A DNA stretch of 64,000 nucleotides from the NCBI GenBank assembly GCA_010909725.1, contig JAACMV010000030.1, forward strand, positions 62,001 to 126,000, read 5' to 3'. The translations under genes were made by a program, and so were the position numbers. Below, one piece after another: positions 29,410-40,280 of this stretch. The notes below the pieces were generated by a model that saw only the letters and a program-made list of their open reading frames with translations, did no database searches and was not told where the DNA came from. The number at the start of each line of letters is the position of its first letter. Positions within the stretch are counted from its first letter, which is position 1. This stretch comes from Picochlorum sp. 'celeri' (taxonomy: Eukaryota > Chlorophyta > Trebouxiophyceae).

Positions 29410-31366
29410 ATGCGTGACAGGGCTATTCACCTTATTTTTGACACAAAGAATACAATGGTCGGGTCCCAGCATCATCCATCCCAACGGGGTCTTCGAGAGA
29501 TTGTCCATTTCTACGTCACACGGTTGCTTGACACCGGACAACTGCTTCATTCGCCTCATGATTCGAAGCAGCATATGAAGGTTTTAATAGTTGATGATGA
29601 TACAATTAGATATGTATCCACAGTGATGAGTCAGCGGGAGATTTTGGACTTGGGAGTGTATTTGACTGAAAAGGTTGACAAGACTGGGTCTTCCCTTTCC
29701 TCCGACAGCATGAGTGTGGAAGGGATCCCATATCCTCATATGATTGCTGTCTACTTTGTGAGACCTACCAAGTCCAATATCGCGATGATACGGAGGGAGT
29801 TGCGGGAGCCTCGGTTTGGAAAGTATATATTATGTACGTGCAAAGTCATCCGTCTCCATGATCTGGCATCCAATGTCGCTACCTGGTTGTGCGTGTGTAG
29901 ATTTTAGTAATATTGTATCCGATATGAGACTTCAAGATATAGCGGAAGGGGATATTCACGGCGCTGTCGTTGAAGTGAGGGAGGCTTTTGGAGATTTTGT
30001 GGCATTGGATCCTCATCATTTTTATATTCCAATCACACAAACGTACATGGCCTTGGCGCCGATGAATTTGGACTTTGGAGCATCTTCCGATATGGTTGAT
30101 AGGATAACAGAGGGCATTGCGTCGGTGATGCTGTCGTATCGGCAGAGATTCGTGATACGATTTCAGGCTGCCAGCGAGGTGGCTGGCAGAGTAGCATCAT
30201 CACTGCACCAGCTGACGCAGCAGGATCAGCGAGAGTTATTCGATTTTGGGTCTCGAGATGGTCAATACCCGATATTGTTATTATTAGACAGAAAACAGGA
30301 TCCTGTGACCCCGCTGCTGAGTCAATGGACATACCAAGCAATGATTCACCAGGTGTTGGGTATCAGGGACAACATTGTGCAGCTGCCACCAGATGCCTTG
30401 GCGACCCCTCGGCATGATGGTGCCTCGACGGATGAGTTCGTGGTGTCCTCGGCACAAGATGGCTTTTTTAAAAAGAATATGTACGCCAATTTTGGAGATG
30501 TAGGCATGGCCATCAAGAATCTGGTTGATCAGGTGAGCTCGGACCATAAGACTGCAAAAGGCTTTGATTCAATAAATGACATAGCAGAGTTTGTCGAGCA
30601 TCTTCCGGAGACGACGCAGCAGCAAGGAATGACAGCAAAACATGTATCTATTATGAGTGCATTGTCCCGCGAAGTAGAGGAACGCAGTCTCATGACTGTC
30701 TCTGGAGTCGAGCAGGACGTCAGTTGTCAGGCATCCAGTCCTGTGGGACACTACGAGGCAGTCTCGCTCCTATTACGGAATCCATCCATTGCACCATCTG
30801 ATAAAGCGAAACTTGTGCTTTTATACGCACTTCGGTATGACGAGGAAGCTCCTCAGCAAACATCGTCGCTGTTTGGTGCCATGGAAGGAATCTGTGATGG
30901 CATATTGCTCGACACGATGCGATACATCAGAAAGACCTGGTCCACTCAGGGCAAAACCTTGGACCTCTTTTCTGACAAAACCCTCTCCTCACGATTCGCC
31001 AGTCTCGCAAAGCAACACCTAAAAGGAGTAGAAAATGTGTACACGCAACACAAGCCAGCCTTCATGTCTGTTCTGGAAAAGGCAGCCAAAGGACGCCTGC
31101 CAACATCAGAGTACCCATTTGTGAAAGAGACTGAGGCAGCAAAAGCACAGACAAAAGGCAGCAGACTCATCATCGCCTTTATTATCGGCGGTTCAACGTA
31201 TGAAGAAGCCAAATCTGTATGGGAAATGAACTCGGGTTCCTCGGAACATTCTGTGCCAGGAGTCCATGTAATCCTTGGGAGCACAGGCGTTCAAAGCAGT
31301 GACAGCTTCATGCAGGATCTCTCCGAAGTTCGTCGACTAGAAATGTACAAAACATCCAGAAGATAG
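29410..31366 (+). CDS. VPS45: Sec1/Munc18 protein VPS45
   Basis: Two exons, 29410-29833 and 29901-31366 with a 67-base intron; 629 residues (614 if the in-frame ATG at 29455 is used, which fits the family length better). The junction restores GKYILYFSNIVSDMRL, the VPS45 FIYFSN motif. Other landmarks: MKVLIVDDDTIRYVSTVMSQ, AVYFVRPTKSNI, PILLLLDRKQDPVTPLLSQW and a C-terminal RLIIAFIIGGSTYEEAKSVW. VPS45 binds endosomal/TGN syntaxins and guides SNARE assembly in vacuolar or endosomal transport. It is head to head with the CDPK gene with at most about 185 bases between starts, and upstream of the carrier gene. Confidence 0.92.
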
Positions 31367-31562
31367 TTTTAAAATCTATTTATTAGACTGTAATTGACAT
31401 TCGCGACAGTTATATAGAAACCAAGACAGTTTTTGAAGGGATGGGACGTATTCGAGACTGTATACACACGAGATGAGCATCTGATTCGCATGACACGGGA
31501 TTGCTTGTATCTTTTAAAATGAATGCATCATAGCCATAACAATCAGGCCAGGGGAGAGCATC

Positions 31563-32737
31563 ATGCAGGAGAAGAATGTCATGATGGAAGAAACTCCTGT
31601 ATTTGTCCGGGTACGACTCTGAATGCACTGGATGTGGTGGTATTCAACCAGAAATGGTTATACGAGTGATATGGTGTGTGCAGGAGCTTGCTGCAGGGGG
31701 CTTTGCTGGGGCAGTTGCCAAGTCTGTGGTGGCACCTCTGGAACGCTGTAAAATCTTGTATCAAGTACGGTTTTTTTTTCAATATGATGGTCGCATGGTG
31801 TTTTGAGGTGGTGATGCTACACATGTAATTGCAGACGGGAAAGTTACATCACACGGGTATGCTGCCCACGATGCGATCCATTGTCAAGGGCGAAGGTGTT
31901 CGTGGCTTGTTCAAGGGGAATGGTGCATCAGTCCTTCGAATCGTGCCGTATTCGGCAATTCACTTTGGATTGTACGAATACTATCGGCGATATTTCGTTC
32001 GAATAGCATATGGAGAGGATGTGCCGATACACATCTCGCCCATTGTTGATCTGTGTGCAGGGTCAAGTTCAGGGGCAACTGCAGTTCTCCTGACATACCC
32101 GTTGGACTTTGTGCGAACTCGTCTTGCGTACATATCGGAGAGTGGTAGCATCCCTACAGAAGGCTATCGTCATAAAAACAATCATGGGGGTACCAAGGGT
32201 TTGAAATTTAGTTCGGGTCACGAGACGATTAGAACTGTGCTACAGAGTACGCTGAAGCGGGAAGGTCTCCGTGGTCTGTACCATGGGATTGGGCCTTCTA
32301 TGTATGGTATTCTGCCGTATGCTGGACTTAAATTCTTTGTGTATCAGCACTTAAAGCAGCTGTATTGGCAATATGGGGATCCGCGTGATCTGAACGAGAT
32401 GGATCCCCATGATGCAAAGCGCCAAAGACTCTCTGTGCCCCTCATGCTCTGCTTTGGGGGCGTGGCTGGCCTGGTTGCTCAGACAGCGACGTATCCTATA
32501 GATGTGGTTAGACGGCGCATGCAGGTTGAAGGACTCAAGGTTATGGAGTTCGGAAAGCAGGAAATTTTACCCCGCTCAACACCAGCAGCACTGATGAGGA
32601 TAGCGCAACTGGAAGGGTGGGGATCGCTCTTCTCTGGGTTGTCAATTAATTACATGAAAGTTATTCCCTCGACTGCAATTGGGTTTAGCTTGTACGATTT
32701 CTTAAAGTCCCAGTTGAATTTATCGTCCAATTTATAG
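31563..32737 (+). CDS. Mitochondrial carrier family protein (CoA/adenine nucleotide carrier-like)
   Basis: Three exons, 31563-31610, 31684-31764 and 31835-32737, introns 73 and 70 bases; 343 residues. The first carrier repeat starts ELAAGGFAGAVAKSVVAPLE and, across the second intron, RCKILYQTGK. The second (TYPLDFVRTRLAY) and third (TYPIDVVRRRMQVEG) signatures follow, each with a GxxGLYxG-type element. Six membrane helices of the inner mitochondrial membrane are expected. The APLERCKILYQ form and the lengths of the loops fit the LEU5/SLC25A16/SLC25A42 group that imports coenzyme A or related nucleotides; the exact substrate is inferred. Stop codons of this gene and the cysteine synthase are 10 bases apart. 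Confidence 0.9.
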
Positions 32738-32747
32738 TTGTATCATT

Positions 32748-33822
32748 TTAAAATGTCATGTTGTGCACTTCATCTCTGATGTCATCAAACAATGCAGAGG
32801 AGAGGTATCGTTCCCCAAAGGATGGAATGATGACCACAATATTCTTTCCTTTGTTTTCGGGCCTCTTAGCCACCTTCAAGGCAGCGGTCACGGCGGCACC
32901 AGAGGAAATACCCACAAATACGCCCTCCTCGGTCGCAAGACGCCTTGCCATCTTCATGGCATCCTCACTACTTACAGTGACGGCTTCATCAACAATTTTC
33001 GTGTCCAAATTCTTTGGAATAAAGCCTGCACCGATTCCTTGGATTTTATGTGGTCCAGGTCGACCCCCGCTGATGACCGGACTCTCCTCAGGCTCAACAG
33101 CAATCACCTGGCAGTCTGGGTTCTTTTCCTTCAAAAATTTACCTGTGCCAGACAAGGTCCCCCCTGTACCAACACCACCAACAAGGATATCGACATCTCC
33201 GTCCATTCCCTTCCAAATCTCTGGGCCAGTCGTTTCGTAATGCACCTGTGGGTTGGCTGGATTCTCAAACTGCTGAAGAATGTATGAGTTTGGTGTCTTG
33301 GCCGCAATTTCTGTTGCTGTGTCAATTGCAGCCTTCATACCCTTGGCAGGATCTGTCACGACCAATTCCGCCCCAAAAGCACGCAACAGAATTCTCCTCT
33401 CCATGGACATGCTTGCTGGCATCGTCAATATCAGCTTGTAGCCCTTTGCTGCTGCAATGAAGGCCAAAGCAATACCTGTGTTTCCAGAAGTAGGCTCCAC
33501 CAACGTCGTCTTCCCGGGTTCGATTTTCCCCTCCTTCTCCGCAGCTTCAATCATTGCCAAGCCAATGCGATCCTTTACACTGGAACATGGCTCCATGGAC
33601 TCCAATTTAGCAATGATATTTGCCCCTCGCCCCTCCTTATCCACCTTGAGTTTCAACAAAGGCGTATTCCCTGAACAAAGCAGACGTGTGTAATCGCCAA
33701 ACATCCAAATTTATTTTACTCCTGGGCAGTGTCTACATAGAGCAAAGAGTGATAAACGTACCGATAAGGTCGGAAATGTTTTCGGCTACGGCAGTCCGAG
33801 GCTTGCTACTGGAAGAACCCAT
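32748..33822 (-). CDS. Cysteine synthase (O-acetylserine thiol-lyase)
   Basis: Two exons, 33822-33762 and 33670-32748, with a 91-base intron; 327 residues. The junction gives [14 protein letters not shown]-enzyme landmarks: [11 protein letters not shown] with the Schiff-base Lys, [40 protein letters not shown] and GISSGAAV. It makes cysteine from O-acetylserine and sulfide. The N-terminus ([10 protein letters not shown]) is short, with no plastid or mitochondrial transit peptide, so the protein is probably cytosolic; MGSSSS could be N-myristoylated. Divergent from the MFS transporter gene. Confidence 0.95.
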
Positions 33823-34136
33823 ATCGTATTACGCTTCTTTCTCTCTCAGATGATCTACTCGTTGCAATTATATTATTGAATTTTGAAAATACCATGTCTC
33901 TGCCACCTTCTGATGCCTGAGTGCCTATGAAAGTTGCCAAATCTGTCGTATTCGGATGAACACGCCATTGGACCGGACGTGTCGGAATTTCCATTTCCAT
34001 CCTGGCGGTGAGATGGTTCGCCACGCTTGTGGTCCTTATTTCCTCTCAGCGCTGAATCGCTAGCGATTAATACATTGGAATTAAAAAATAGAATGTACAG
34101 TGTAAATGCCATGCCGTCACCGTAGATGCCGGATTC
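33823..34136. other. Divergent promoter region, cysteine synthase / MFS transporter
   Basis: 314 bases between two outward-facing start codons. AT-rich tracts at about 33865-33885 and 34065-34090. Minus-strand frames that cross it overlap the cysteine synthase start and have no coding character I trust. Confidence 0.45.
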
Positions 34137-35378
34137 ATGAACCTTGTAATATTCAAACTTTGGTATTTGTTCTACTTTGCTGCGAATAGTTGTTTGAATC
34201 CGTTTCTAAATGTGATATTTCGGCGTTATGGCATACAAGAGCAAGTAATTGGTGGAATTGCTCTGCTGAGGCCTCTCATCGGCCTTCCGGGAGGCATCAT
34301 TTTCTCAGCAGTGGCAGACAAGTACAGGAAGCATGCTGTGCTGCTGCTGCTCTGTCTGGCTGTGTCCACGCTCATGCGATCCATGTTGTATTACTATTCA
34401 AGCATGGTGAGTCATATAATAGTTTTAGTGTTGATCTCTGGTGCGACGAGTGCTCCATGTACCACTATTATGGATTCTGCATGCTCAGCAGCCTGTTCAG
34501 TGGAGGGTGAAACATATGCTAGGCAGCGTATGTTCGGTGCGATTGGCTGGGGAACGTTTAGTTTTATATCTGGATCGTGTATAGATATGTTTGGAATCGC
34601 GGCGGCGTTCATTTTGCACGGGGTGTTGATGGTTGGAACTGCTGGGCCAACATACAAGGTGGACTTTGGGCCATTAGAAGGAAAGCTACAAGCGCACAGG
34701 GAGCACGCGGCGCAGCCGAGTTTTTCCGAGAAGATTTATATTTTATGGAGCAATATCGATGCACGAGTGTTCTTCTTTATGACGTTGATCATGGGGACTG
34801 CTGTTGGAACTATTGAAGGGTTTTTGTTTTTGTACATTGAAGATTTGGGAGGGAGTTCGGCCCTCATGGGGCTCACGCTGACCGTCACTTGCGTGTCTGA
34901 GACTATTGTATTTTACTTCTCGAGCCATATCATCAATTTTCTAGGGATATCAAGATCGATTCATGTTTGTTTTTTGGCATTCTTTGTGCGGCTCACAGCA
35001 TATGTATCTATGATGTATTGGCCTAGTGTTTGGTTTGTGCTGCCAGTTGAACTGCTGCATGGACTTACATTTGGATTGACCTGGTCCGTTGGGACAAAGA
35101 AAAGTCAGCTGTTGTCTCCTCCTGGACTGGAGGCAACAACCCAGAGTGTTTTCCAGGGATGCATGTTTGGCTTGGGATATGGGCTGGGGGGTCTTCTGGG
35201 AGGTTCCGTTTACAGTCACGTTGGGGCTACAGCAACATTTGTCGTAGAGCTATGTATTTTATCTTTGGGTTGGATAGGATCAGCATGGGCTGAGTATATG
35301 TTGCTGCAACCTGCTGCACCATTGAAACCAAAGTACTCTGGACCAGATTTGCATCATATTGAATTGGCAACATCCTAG
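34137..35378 (+). CDS. Major facilitator superfamily transporter (MFSD6/LacY-like)
   Basis: 413 residues, no intron, with about 12 hydrophobic segments. The N-terminus (KLWYLFYFAANSCLNPFLNV) and the first cytosolic loop (GGIIFSAVADKYRKHAVLLL) match the MFS_1_like family, which includes animal MFSD6 and bacterial nucleoside/sugar permeases. The second half has HGLTFGLTWSVGTKKSQLLS and GCMFGLGYGLGGLLGGSVYS. The protein ends in a short cytosolic tail. Substrate unknown. The start was taken at the first ATG, immediately before the first helix. Confidence 0.85.
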   Translation: MNLVIFKLWYLFYFAANSCLNPFLNVIFRRYGIQEQVIGGIALLRPLIGLPGGIIFSAVADKYRKHAVLLLLCLAVSTLMRSMLYYYSSMVSHIIVLVLISGATSAPCTTIMDSACSAACSVEGETYARQRMFGAIGWGTFSFISGSCIDMFGIAAAFILHGVLMVGTAGPTYKVDFGPLEGKLQAHREHAAQPSFSEKIYILWSNIDARVFFFMTLIMGTAVGTIEGFLFLYIEDLGGSSALMGLTLTVTCVSETIVFYFSSHIINFLGISRSIHVCFLAFFVRLTAYVSMMYWPSVWFVLPVELLHGLTFGLTWSVGTKKSQLLSPPGLEATTQSVFQGCMFGLGYGLGGLLGGSVYSHVGATATFVVELCILSLGWIGSAWAEYMLLQPAAPLKPKYSGPDLHHIELATS

Positions 35379-35677
35379 GGTACGTCATCTGACAATAATT
35401 GTTATTTGTCTACCGACTCGGTGGTGATTTGGCAATAGAGTGTCTGCACTGCATTATGGCAATGCAGACTATGGATCCTGGATGGACATGGGCATGAATG
35501 CACCATTCAGTGCCATTCCATGGAGCCAGCACAATTCATTCTATGTGTTATTTGCCTATAATAATATTAACATTGAACAATGCGCCGGGTTTTGCTGATC
35601 TGAGTATCAATCAGTGGATAGTTACATGCATTGAACATTCAATCAATTTCATTGTGCAGGTACATGTTTTTTTGATT

Positions 35678-36361
35678 TCATTGATTCTTTTCTCTGATAT
35701 TCTCTAGAATCTCCTGAATGAGTATAGAGTTTCTCAGGTGTCTGGGTGGGAACACGTTTCCCTGCATCTCATGGAAGATCTCCAGATTATCCACGAGCTT
35801 GTGCACAATGTTGCAATCTTCACAACGAACAAACACAGACCCGTTCGTCCACGCGTGAGGATTCACGGGCCTATTTTCATTTCTATGGGAACATATATTG
35901 CATGTAAAAGAGATTCTGGCGGTTCGCCGGGGATGCCGAGTCATCTGGCCTTCCTCCTCCTCCTCACTCTGCTGCCCTTGTGGAACAATAGCAAGCCCCA
36001 CATTGTCTGATCCACCACCATGCTGAGAGATACCAGGAACCAAAACAGACAATGCCTCCTGTGTCCTCCCTTTCACAGTAGACAATGCTGTATCCTCCCT
36101 TGTCTGTTGCTGGACAACAACGTCGGTTGGTGCGTTTGCCAGAGCCAAACCCTCTCCACCAATTTTCGGTCGCTCAATCACGAATTGGTCACCGTAGATA
36201 ATTTGGACACTTTTCTTATTTCGATGCGAATTCAACCACCAATATTCCCCGCCCGGAAGCCTCAGTGGATAGTCTCCACTGTCGGGTCGAGTTGCCCAAA
36301 CCTTGCTCTTCGCTGTCGAGGGGCCAAACTTGGTTTTACAGATATATTGCATTGAATTCAT
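35678..36361 (-). CDS. DNL-type zinc ribbon protein (HEP/Zim17-like)
   Basis: 227 residues from ATG 36361. The DNL zinc ribbon is near the C-terminus (about 150-205): RISFTCNICSHRN, RPVNPHAWTNGSVFVRCEDC, NIVHKLVDNLEIFHEM. These proteins keep organellar Hsp70 soluble in mitochondria and plastids. The 145 residues before it are unusual: no clear transit peptide (NSMQYICKTKFGPSTAKSKV), a small ordered region (EYWWLNSHRNKKSVQIIYGD), then a disordered Gln/Thr-rich part. The ATG lies only 13 bases after the CSN4 stop codon on the same strand. Confidence 0.82.
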   Translation of the reverse strand: MNSMQYICKTKFGPSTAKSKVWATRPDSGDYPLRLPGGEYWWLNSHRNKKSVQIIYGDQFVIERPKIGGEGLALANAPTDVVVQQQTREDTALSTVKGRTQEALSVLVPGISQHGGGSDNVGLAIVPQGQQSEEEEEGQMTRHPRRTARISFTCNICSHRNENRPVNPHAWTNGSVFVRCEDCNIVHKLVDNLEIFHEMQGNVFPPRHLRNSILIQEILENIREKNQ

Positions 36362-36374
36362 TTTAATAATTTAA

Positions 36375-37701
36375 TTACTGAATAAGACCTTTACTTTTAG
36401 CCATAGTCAAGGCTTTGTCAGCGAGTCTTAGGGCTTCTTCGACATGGTTGTTTGACGACTTCGACTGGGTCACATGGAATACGACGAGGTCCTCGACATG
36501 ATCAATCTCAGCTGGTAATCGTCCCTCTCCAATCATGGTTGCTACTATATCTTGAGTTCTATCCCGTGATATGTGGAGTAGGTCCGCCAATGATGCTACG
36601 GTAATGTTACTGTACAGTTTGGAGCATGCCTCCAGGTTGTGTTGGATCACTGCCATGTCCAGCGCTGTTGATCCGTCTGCAGTCTCGGTGTCCACGTGAT
36701 TCTTTGAAAGACTCTTGGAGAATGCTTCCACATCCTCAGAGGATAATAGTCTCTCCAGAAAAACCTTTTCCAGTATGGAATACAATGGTGTCAGAGCACT
36801 CCTCTCATCCTTGTACAGTGTGGACAGGAGGCGTGATCTCTGTGGGCCTGCTGCCGCCAATATGGCGCATTTAATGGATAATTCAAGCGCCTGAAGTCTC
36901 TCTTGCGAGTCAATCGTAGATTCAAACGTACTCAAGTCATAATATCGTGCGGATGCTTCTGTGAATTTCCTCTTGGTGTCCAGAATCCTAGCATAGCAGG
37001 ACTGGTACTGAAAAATCAGTGACTGGTCATTCGTTGTCGTCAAAAGAGAAGAAGCCTTCTTGATATACATATCTGCCAAGGTGATATTACCATCCTCCAA
37101 GTACAAGGCGGCTATCTTGACATACTTGCCCAACTTGTATCCAGAGTCAACCACTCGCATACCAGACTCAAGGTCAATCCTGGCAAGGGTGTTTGCTGCC
37201 TCGCTCCACTCCTCTTGCTGTTGAAATAGTTCAGACAGATATTCACACATTTTCATCAGCGGCTCCTCATAGCTCACGGCACGAGGTTGAATCCGTTCAA
37301 TCACACTGCAACAACACACTAGTAGTACATAGTACATGCTTCAAATTCCAGGTCATGACTGATACCGTACAATTGAGAGAGAACCTGTTGCAATTCTTTA
37401 GGTAGAGAAGGCATGCATTCTGATAAATTTGTGATCAGAGCTCTGCTCATGACCAAAGGTACAGACTCTGACAGCACTGCAAATACACATACAACCAGTT
37501 GGAGCAACGTATGATCCGATATCTTGCATCCCCAATAAGGTTATACTCACCGTGATCTACATAGGATTTACAGGATTCGATATCCTCATTCTGAATTGCT
37601 CGCAGAATAAACTCTTGATATTTTGTCTGGCGTTTCGTTGCATCTTCTACGCCACTAATGTCCTCGAGAGCCTGATGGGATTGGTGATCTAAATCCATCA
37701 T
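36375..37701 (-). CDS. CSN4: COP9 signalosome subunit 4
   Basis: Three exons, 37701-37551, 37476-37371 and 37305-36375 with introns of 74 and 65 bases; 395 residues, as usual for CSN4. Junctions give SYVDHVLSESVPLVMSRAL and SQFVIERIQPRAVSYEEPL. The helical repeat region (QQEEWSEAANTLARIDLESG, KLGKYVKIAALYLEDGNITL) and the PCI/winged-helix end (YSNITVASLADLLHISRDRT) are clear. The COP9 signalosome removes NEDD8 from cullins; CUL1 is encoded at 54979-57267 in this window. The DNL protein gene starts 13 bases downstream. Confidence 0.93.
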
Positions 37702-37909
37702 ATATACTCATTACTGAATCGAGTTTTGAAAACAGCCTTTGAGCAGACTGCTTCCTTCCCTTGTGTGTTGCTGAATATTTATTTAATGTTCCATTTACGA
37801 CATACGCTCCCAATGGTTTTGATTCAACACAGAGATATAGGCATTTCATTGTAGAAATTTCTCAGTTTTTTAATTGATATGACGGTTGGCTGATACGTGG
37901 CAGCGCAAC

Positions 37910-39037
37910 ATGCCACCCCGGCAGAGAAGGAACGTTCCTGCTACTGGTGGTGGCAACAAGAATAACGACAGGGTCCCTGTTGCAGCAGCCTCTGGCTTGA
38001 CGCCATATCCTCTGCTTTACTTGGGGACTGGTGTGGTCATTAGTTTATGGAGTCAGCGCATCACAAACCTACGGTTCTTCTCCTTTGAAGCTCATGTGCT
38101 GCCATGGGTCAAGTTCACATCGTCTCTGTGCACTGGTGTTTTGATGGGCCGAGGTGTTGGTCTGTTTCGCCATGACCGCGTTACCAGGAGGCAGCGGACC
38201 CTTATGGTGGTCATGGGGTTGTTGGAAACGACGGCGTACGTCTTCTTCTGCCTGGGCTTTGGGTTCTGTGGAGCTGGCACCACAGCGGTCATACTACCTG
38301 CTCTTGGTCAGATTCTGACTGCAGCATCTACAAGGTTTTTGCTATCAAAGCGCCTCCCCATGATGAAATACGCAGCGGTACTGTGTGTTACTGTTGGAAT
38401 TTTAAGCAAAGCATGGGATGTTGATATGCTGGGGGGTGGTGCTGAGTGTCTGCAAGGGATGCTTTGTCTTGTTGTGGCAGCAACATGCTACAGCCTTCTA
38501 GGAGTCTCATACGAGGCTTTAGTGAGTACAAAAGGTGCCCCTGTGCCATCACATTCTCATATTATGCTACATTCGAGCATTATCGGAACAGTTCTGAGCA
38601 GCGCATATGAGGTGATCTACGTGTTTCCTCGCTGGAATGAGTTGATACAGCAGCCATTGGAGTCCAGCGGTGTGCCAGCAAGCCATGCAATCCTGATGGT
38701 TGCCGTGTTCGGAGCCATGTATAATGTCCATACATTCGCCCAAGGTCTCGTATTTCAATCCGACGGAGCGCTTGGAGTGGGACTTGCCAATGCTGTACGG
38801 GGATCAATCATCAACGTTGCAGCATCGCTCCTGTTCTGTCCATCACATGCCCATCGTATACAGGATTGCCTATCGATTACATCTCTTCTCTCTGGACTCA
38901 TAGCTACCACTGGAGGTGTCATGTGGACTCTATCTGGATCTGTCCAGCAGTATACAGAAGCCAAGAACCATAGTAATAATACTAAGGAGAATCAGAAGAG
39001 TCAAGACTTGGTTGACAAGAAAGAGAAAAAACAATGA
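37910..39037 (+). CDS. DMT-superfamily (nucleotide-sugar-transporter-like) membrane protein
   Basis: 375 residues from the first ATG (37910). About ten hydrophobic helices (for example LLYLGTGVVISLWSQR, VVMGLLETTAYVFFCLGFGF, AVILPALGQILTAASTRFLL) arranged as two EamA-like halves; the FLLSKRLPMMKYAAVLCVTV segment after helix five is typical of UAA/solute carrier 35 relatives. The C-terminal tail is Lys-rich (KKEKKQ), reminiscent of a KxKxx ER retrieval signal. Substrate unknown. An upstream TACGTG lies 16 bases before the ATG. Convergent with the TMEM53-like gene, 14 bases between stop codons. Confidence 0.78.
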   Translation: MPPRQRRNVPATGGGNKNNDRVPVAAASGLTPYPLLYLGTGVVISLWSQRITNLRFFSFEAHVLPWVKFTSSLCTGVLMGRGVGLFRHDRVTRRQRTLMVVMGLLETTAYVFFCLGFGFCGAGTTAVILPALGQILTAASTRFLLSKRLPMMKYAAVLCVTVGILSKAWDVDMLGGGAECLQGMLCLVVAATCYSLLGVSYEALVSTKGAPVPSHSHIMLHSSIIGTVLSSAYEVIYVFPRWNELIQQPLESSGVPASHAILMVAVFGAMYNVHTFAQGLVFQSDGALGVGLANAVRGSIINVAASLLFCPSHAHRIQDCLSITSLLSGLIATTGGVMWTLSGSVQQYTEAKNHSNNTKENQKSQDLVDKKEKKQ

Positions 39038-39051
39038 ATGAATACTTGTTA

Positions 39052-39873
39052 TTACAATTTATTCGGGCGCAACTGCGCCATGACACGACTCGTAAACCTT
39101 TCAACAAATCTACCATACTCTACAGGATGCTCTGCATAATGCCGACAGTGCCCGCTCACAGCCCATGACACACTGTGGACTGCATGTCCTCTGTTCAGCT
39201 TGCCTACAATCAGCCCATACAACTTCTCAGCATCACATAACGGATCATCCTCGCTATATAGATAACATATCGGACAAGAATCCAAGTCTTCCATCATCTT
39301 CCAATACCTAGCCCCGCGCTTCCCATCCAAAAGGCGAGCAATCACCCCCAAACACTGTTGCCCCATTCTGGCACTCCATCGACGAATCCCAGGCACAGGA
39401 AACACCTCTTCAATCACTCGACTCGCCACCTGCGGTGTCATATACCCTGGAGCACTATCAAATAGTATACCGACAATGCGCGACCTCAAAAACCCATAGT
39501 TCTCAGGGTACCGTTCCATCAGCTCAAACAGCTGCTCCACCACAAACCCCCCTCCATTGGAAAATGCATACACAAGAACGGGTACCCTCCCCTCAGGTCC
39601 GCCCACGGCCTCTTCCAACTCTTTGATAACCATATCCTTCACCCACCTAGTCCTAGGCCACGCCACAGGGGAAAAAATATACTCCACAGGCAAACTCTTG
39701 CTCAGACACACCACATCACATCCAGCGCTGGCGTTGTCTTTCCTCACCCCTTTCCCAGCATGTCGAATAATACATTGACGAATCAAATCTTCATACTTTT
39801 TCAAATGCTTTGGGTGTGATCCAGCCCATCCACACAACACAACGACACATTTGTCGTCTCGCAAGACCACCAT
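39052..39873 (-). CDS. TMEM53/DUF829 family alpha/beta hydrolase
   Basis: 273 residues. N-terminal KCVVVLCGWAGSHPKHLKKY is the family hallmark, followed by nucleophile elbow YAFSNGGGFVVEQ, acidic residue in YLYSEDDPLCDAEK and His in AVSGHCRHYAEHP, so the triad appears complete. Animal TMEM53 is a nuclear-envelope protein; here there is no obvious transmembrane helix. The reaction is unknown for the family. The start was taken at the ATG that opens directly into the conserved strand. Confidence 0.85.
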   Translation of the reverse strand: MVVLRDDKCVVVLCGWAGSHPKHLKKYEDLIRQCIIRHAGKGVRKDNASAGCDVVCLSKSLPVEYIFSPVAWPRTRWVKDMVIKELEEAVGGPEGRVPVLVYAFSNGGGFVVEQLFELMERYPENYGFLRSRIVGILFDSAPGYMTPQVASRVIEEVFPVPGIRRWSARMGQQCLGVIARLLDGKRGARYWKMMEDLDSCPICYLYSEDDPLCDAEKLYGLIVGKLNRGHAVHSVSWAVSGHCRHYAEHPVEYGRFVERFTSRVMAQLRPNKL

Positions 39874-40280
39874 GGTGATTGGGAATGACCGATTGCGATA
39901 CGAGAAGAAACGAGTCTACATCTCTTCAAATTAAAAAGTTCATGCACATGTGCGGAACCATGCAGACCCAACTGAATTAAAAGTAGATTGCATGGTGCAT
40001 GAAGTCTTCATGACGGTCCATGTGTCCCTTTGCACCACAGTGCTGATGGGACCATGGCATCTTCAGGTTCCCTAGAAGCGCGATGTGTCGCAGTATCATC
40101 CACATATTCACAATTACTGCTATTATTGTTCATATAAGATACTTTTCATCGAGTATACTGTGTCAATGGAGAGACAGGCAGTGGCAAAACGTATAGCGCA
40201 GTTACAGGGCAGGGCCGTTGCGGTTGGGTTGGGTCGGACGAATATTCACTAGCCTAGAGTGGTATTTTGTATACGAAAGT
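39874..40280. other. Intergenic region before the four-TM protein gene
   Basis: 407 bases. It must hold the divergent promoters. A short frame beginning at the ATG at 40165 (ERQAVAKRIAQLQGRAVAVG) could be a first exon: removing 64 bases ending at the TTTTTTAG at 40290 would join it in frame to the next gene. The donor GTTGGG is atypical, so this is only a possibility. Confidence 0.35.
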
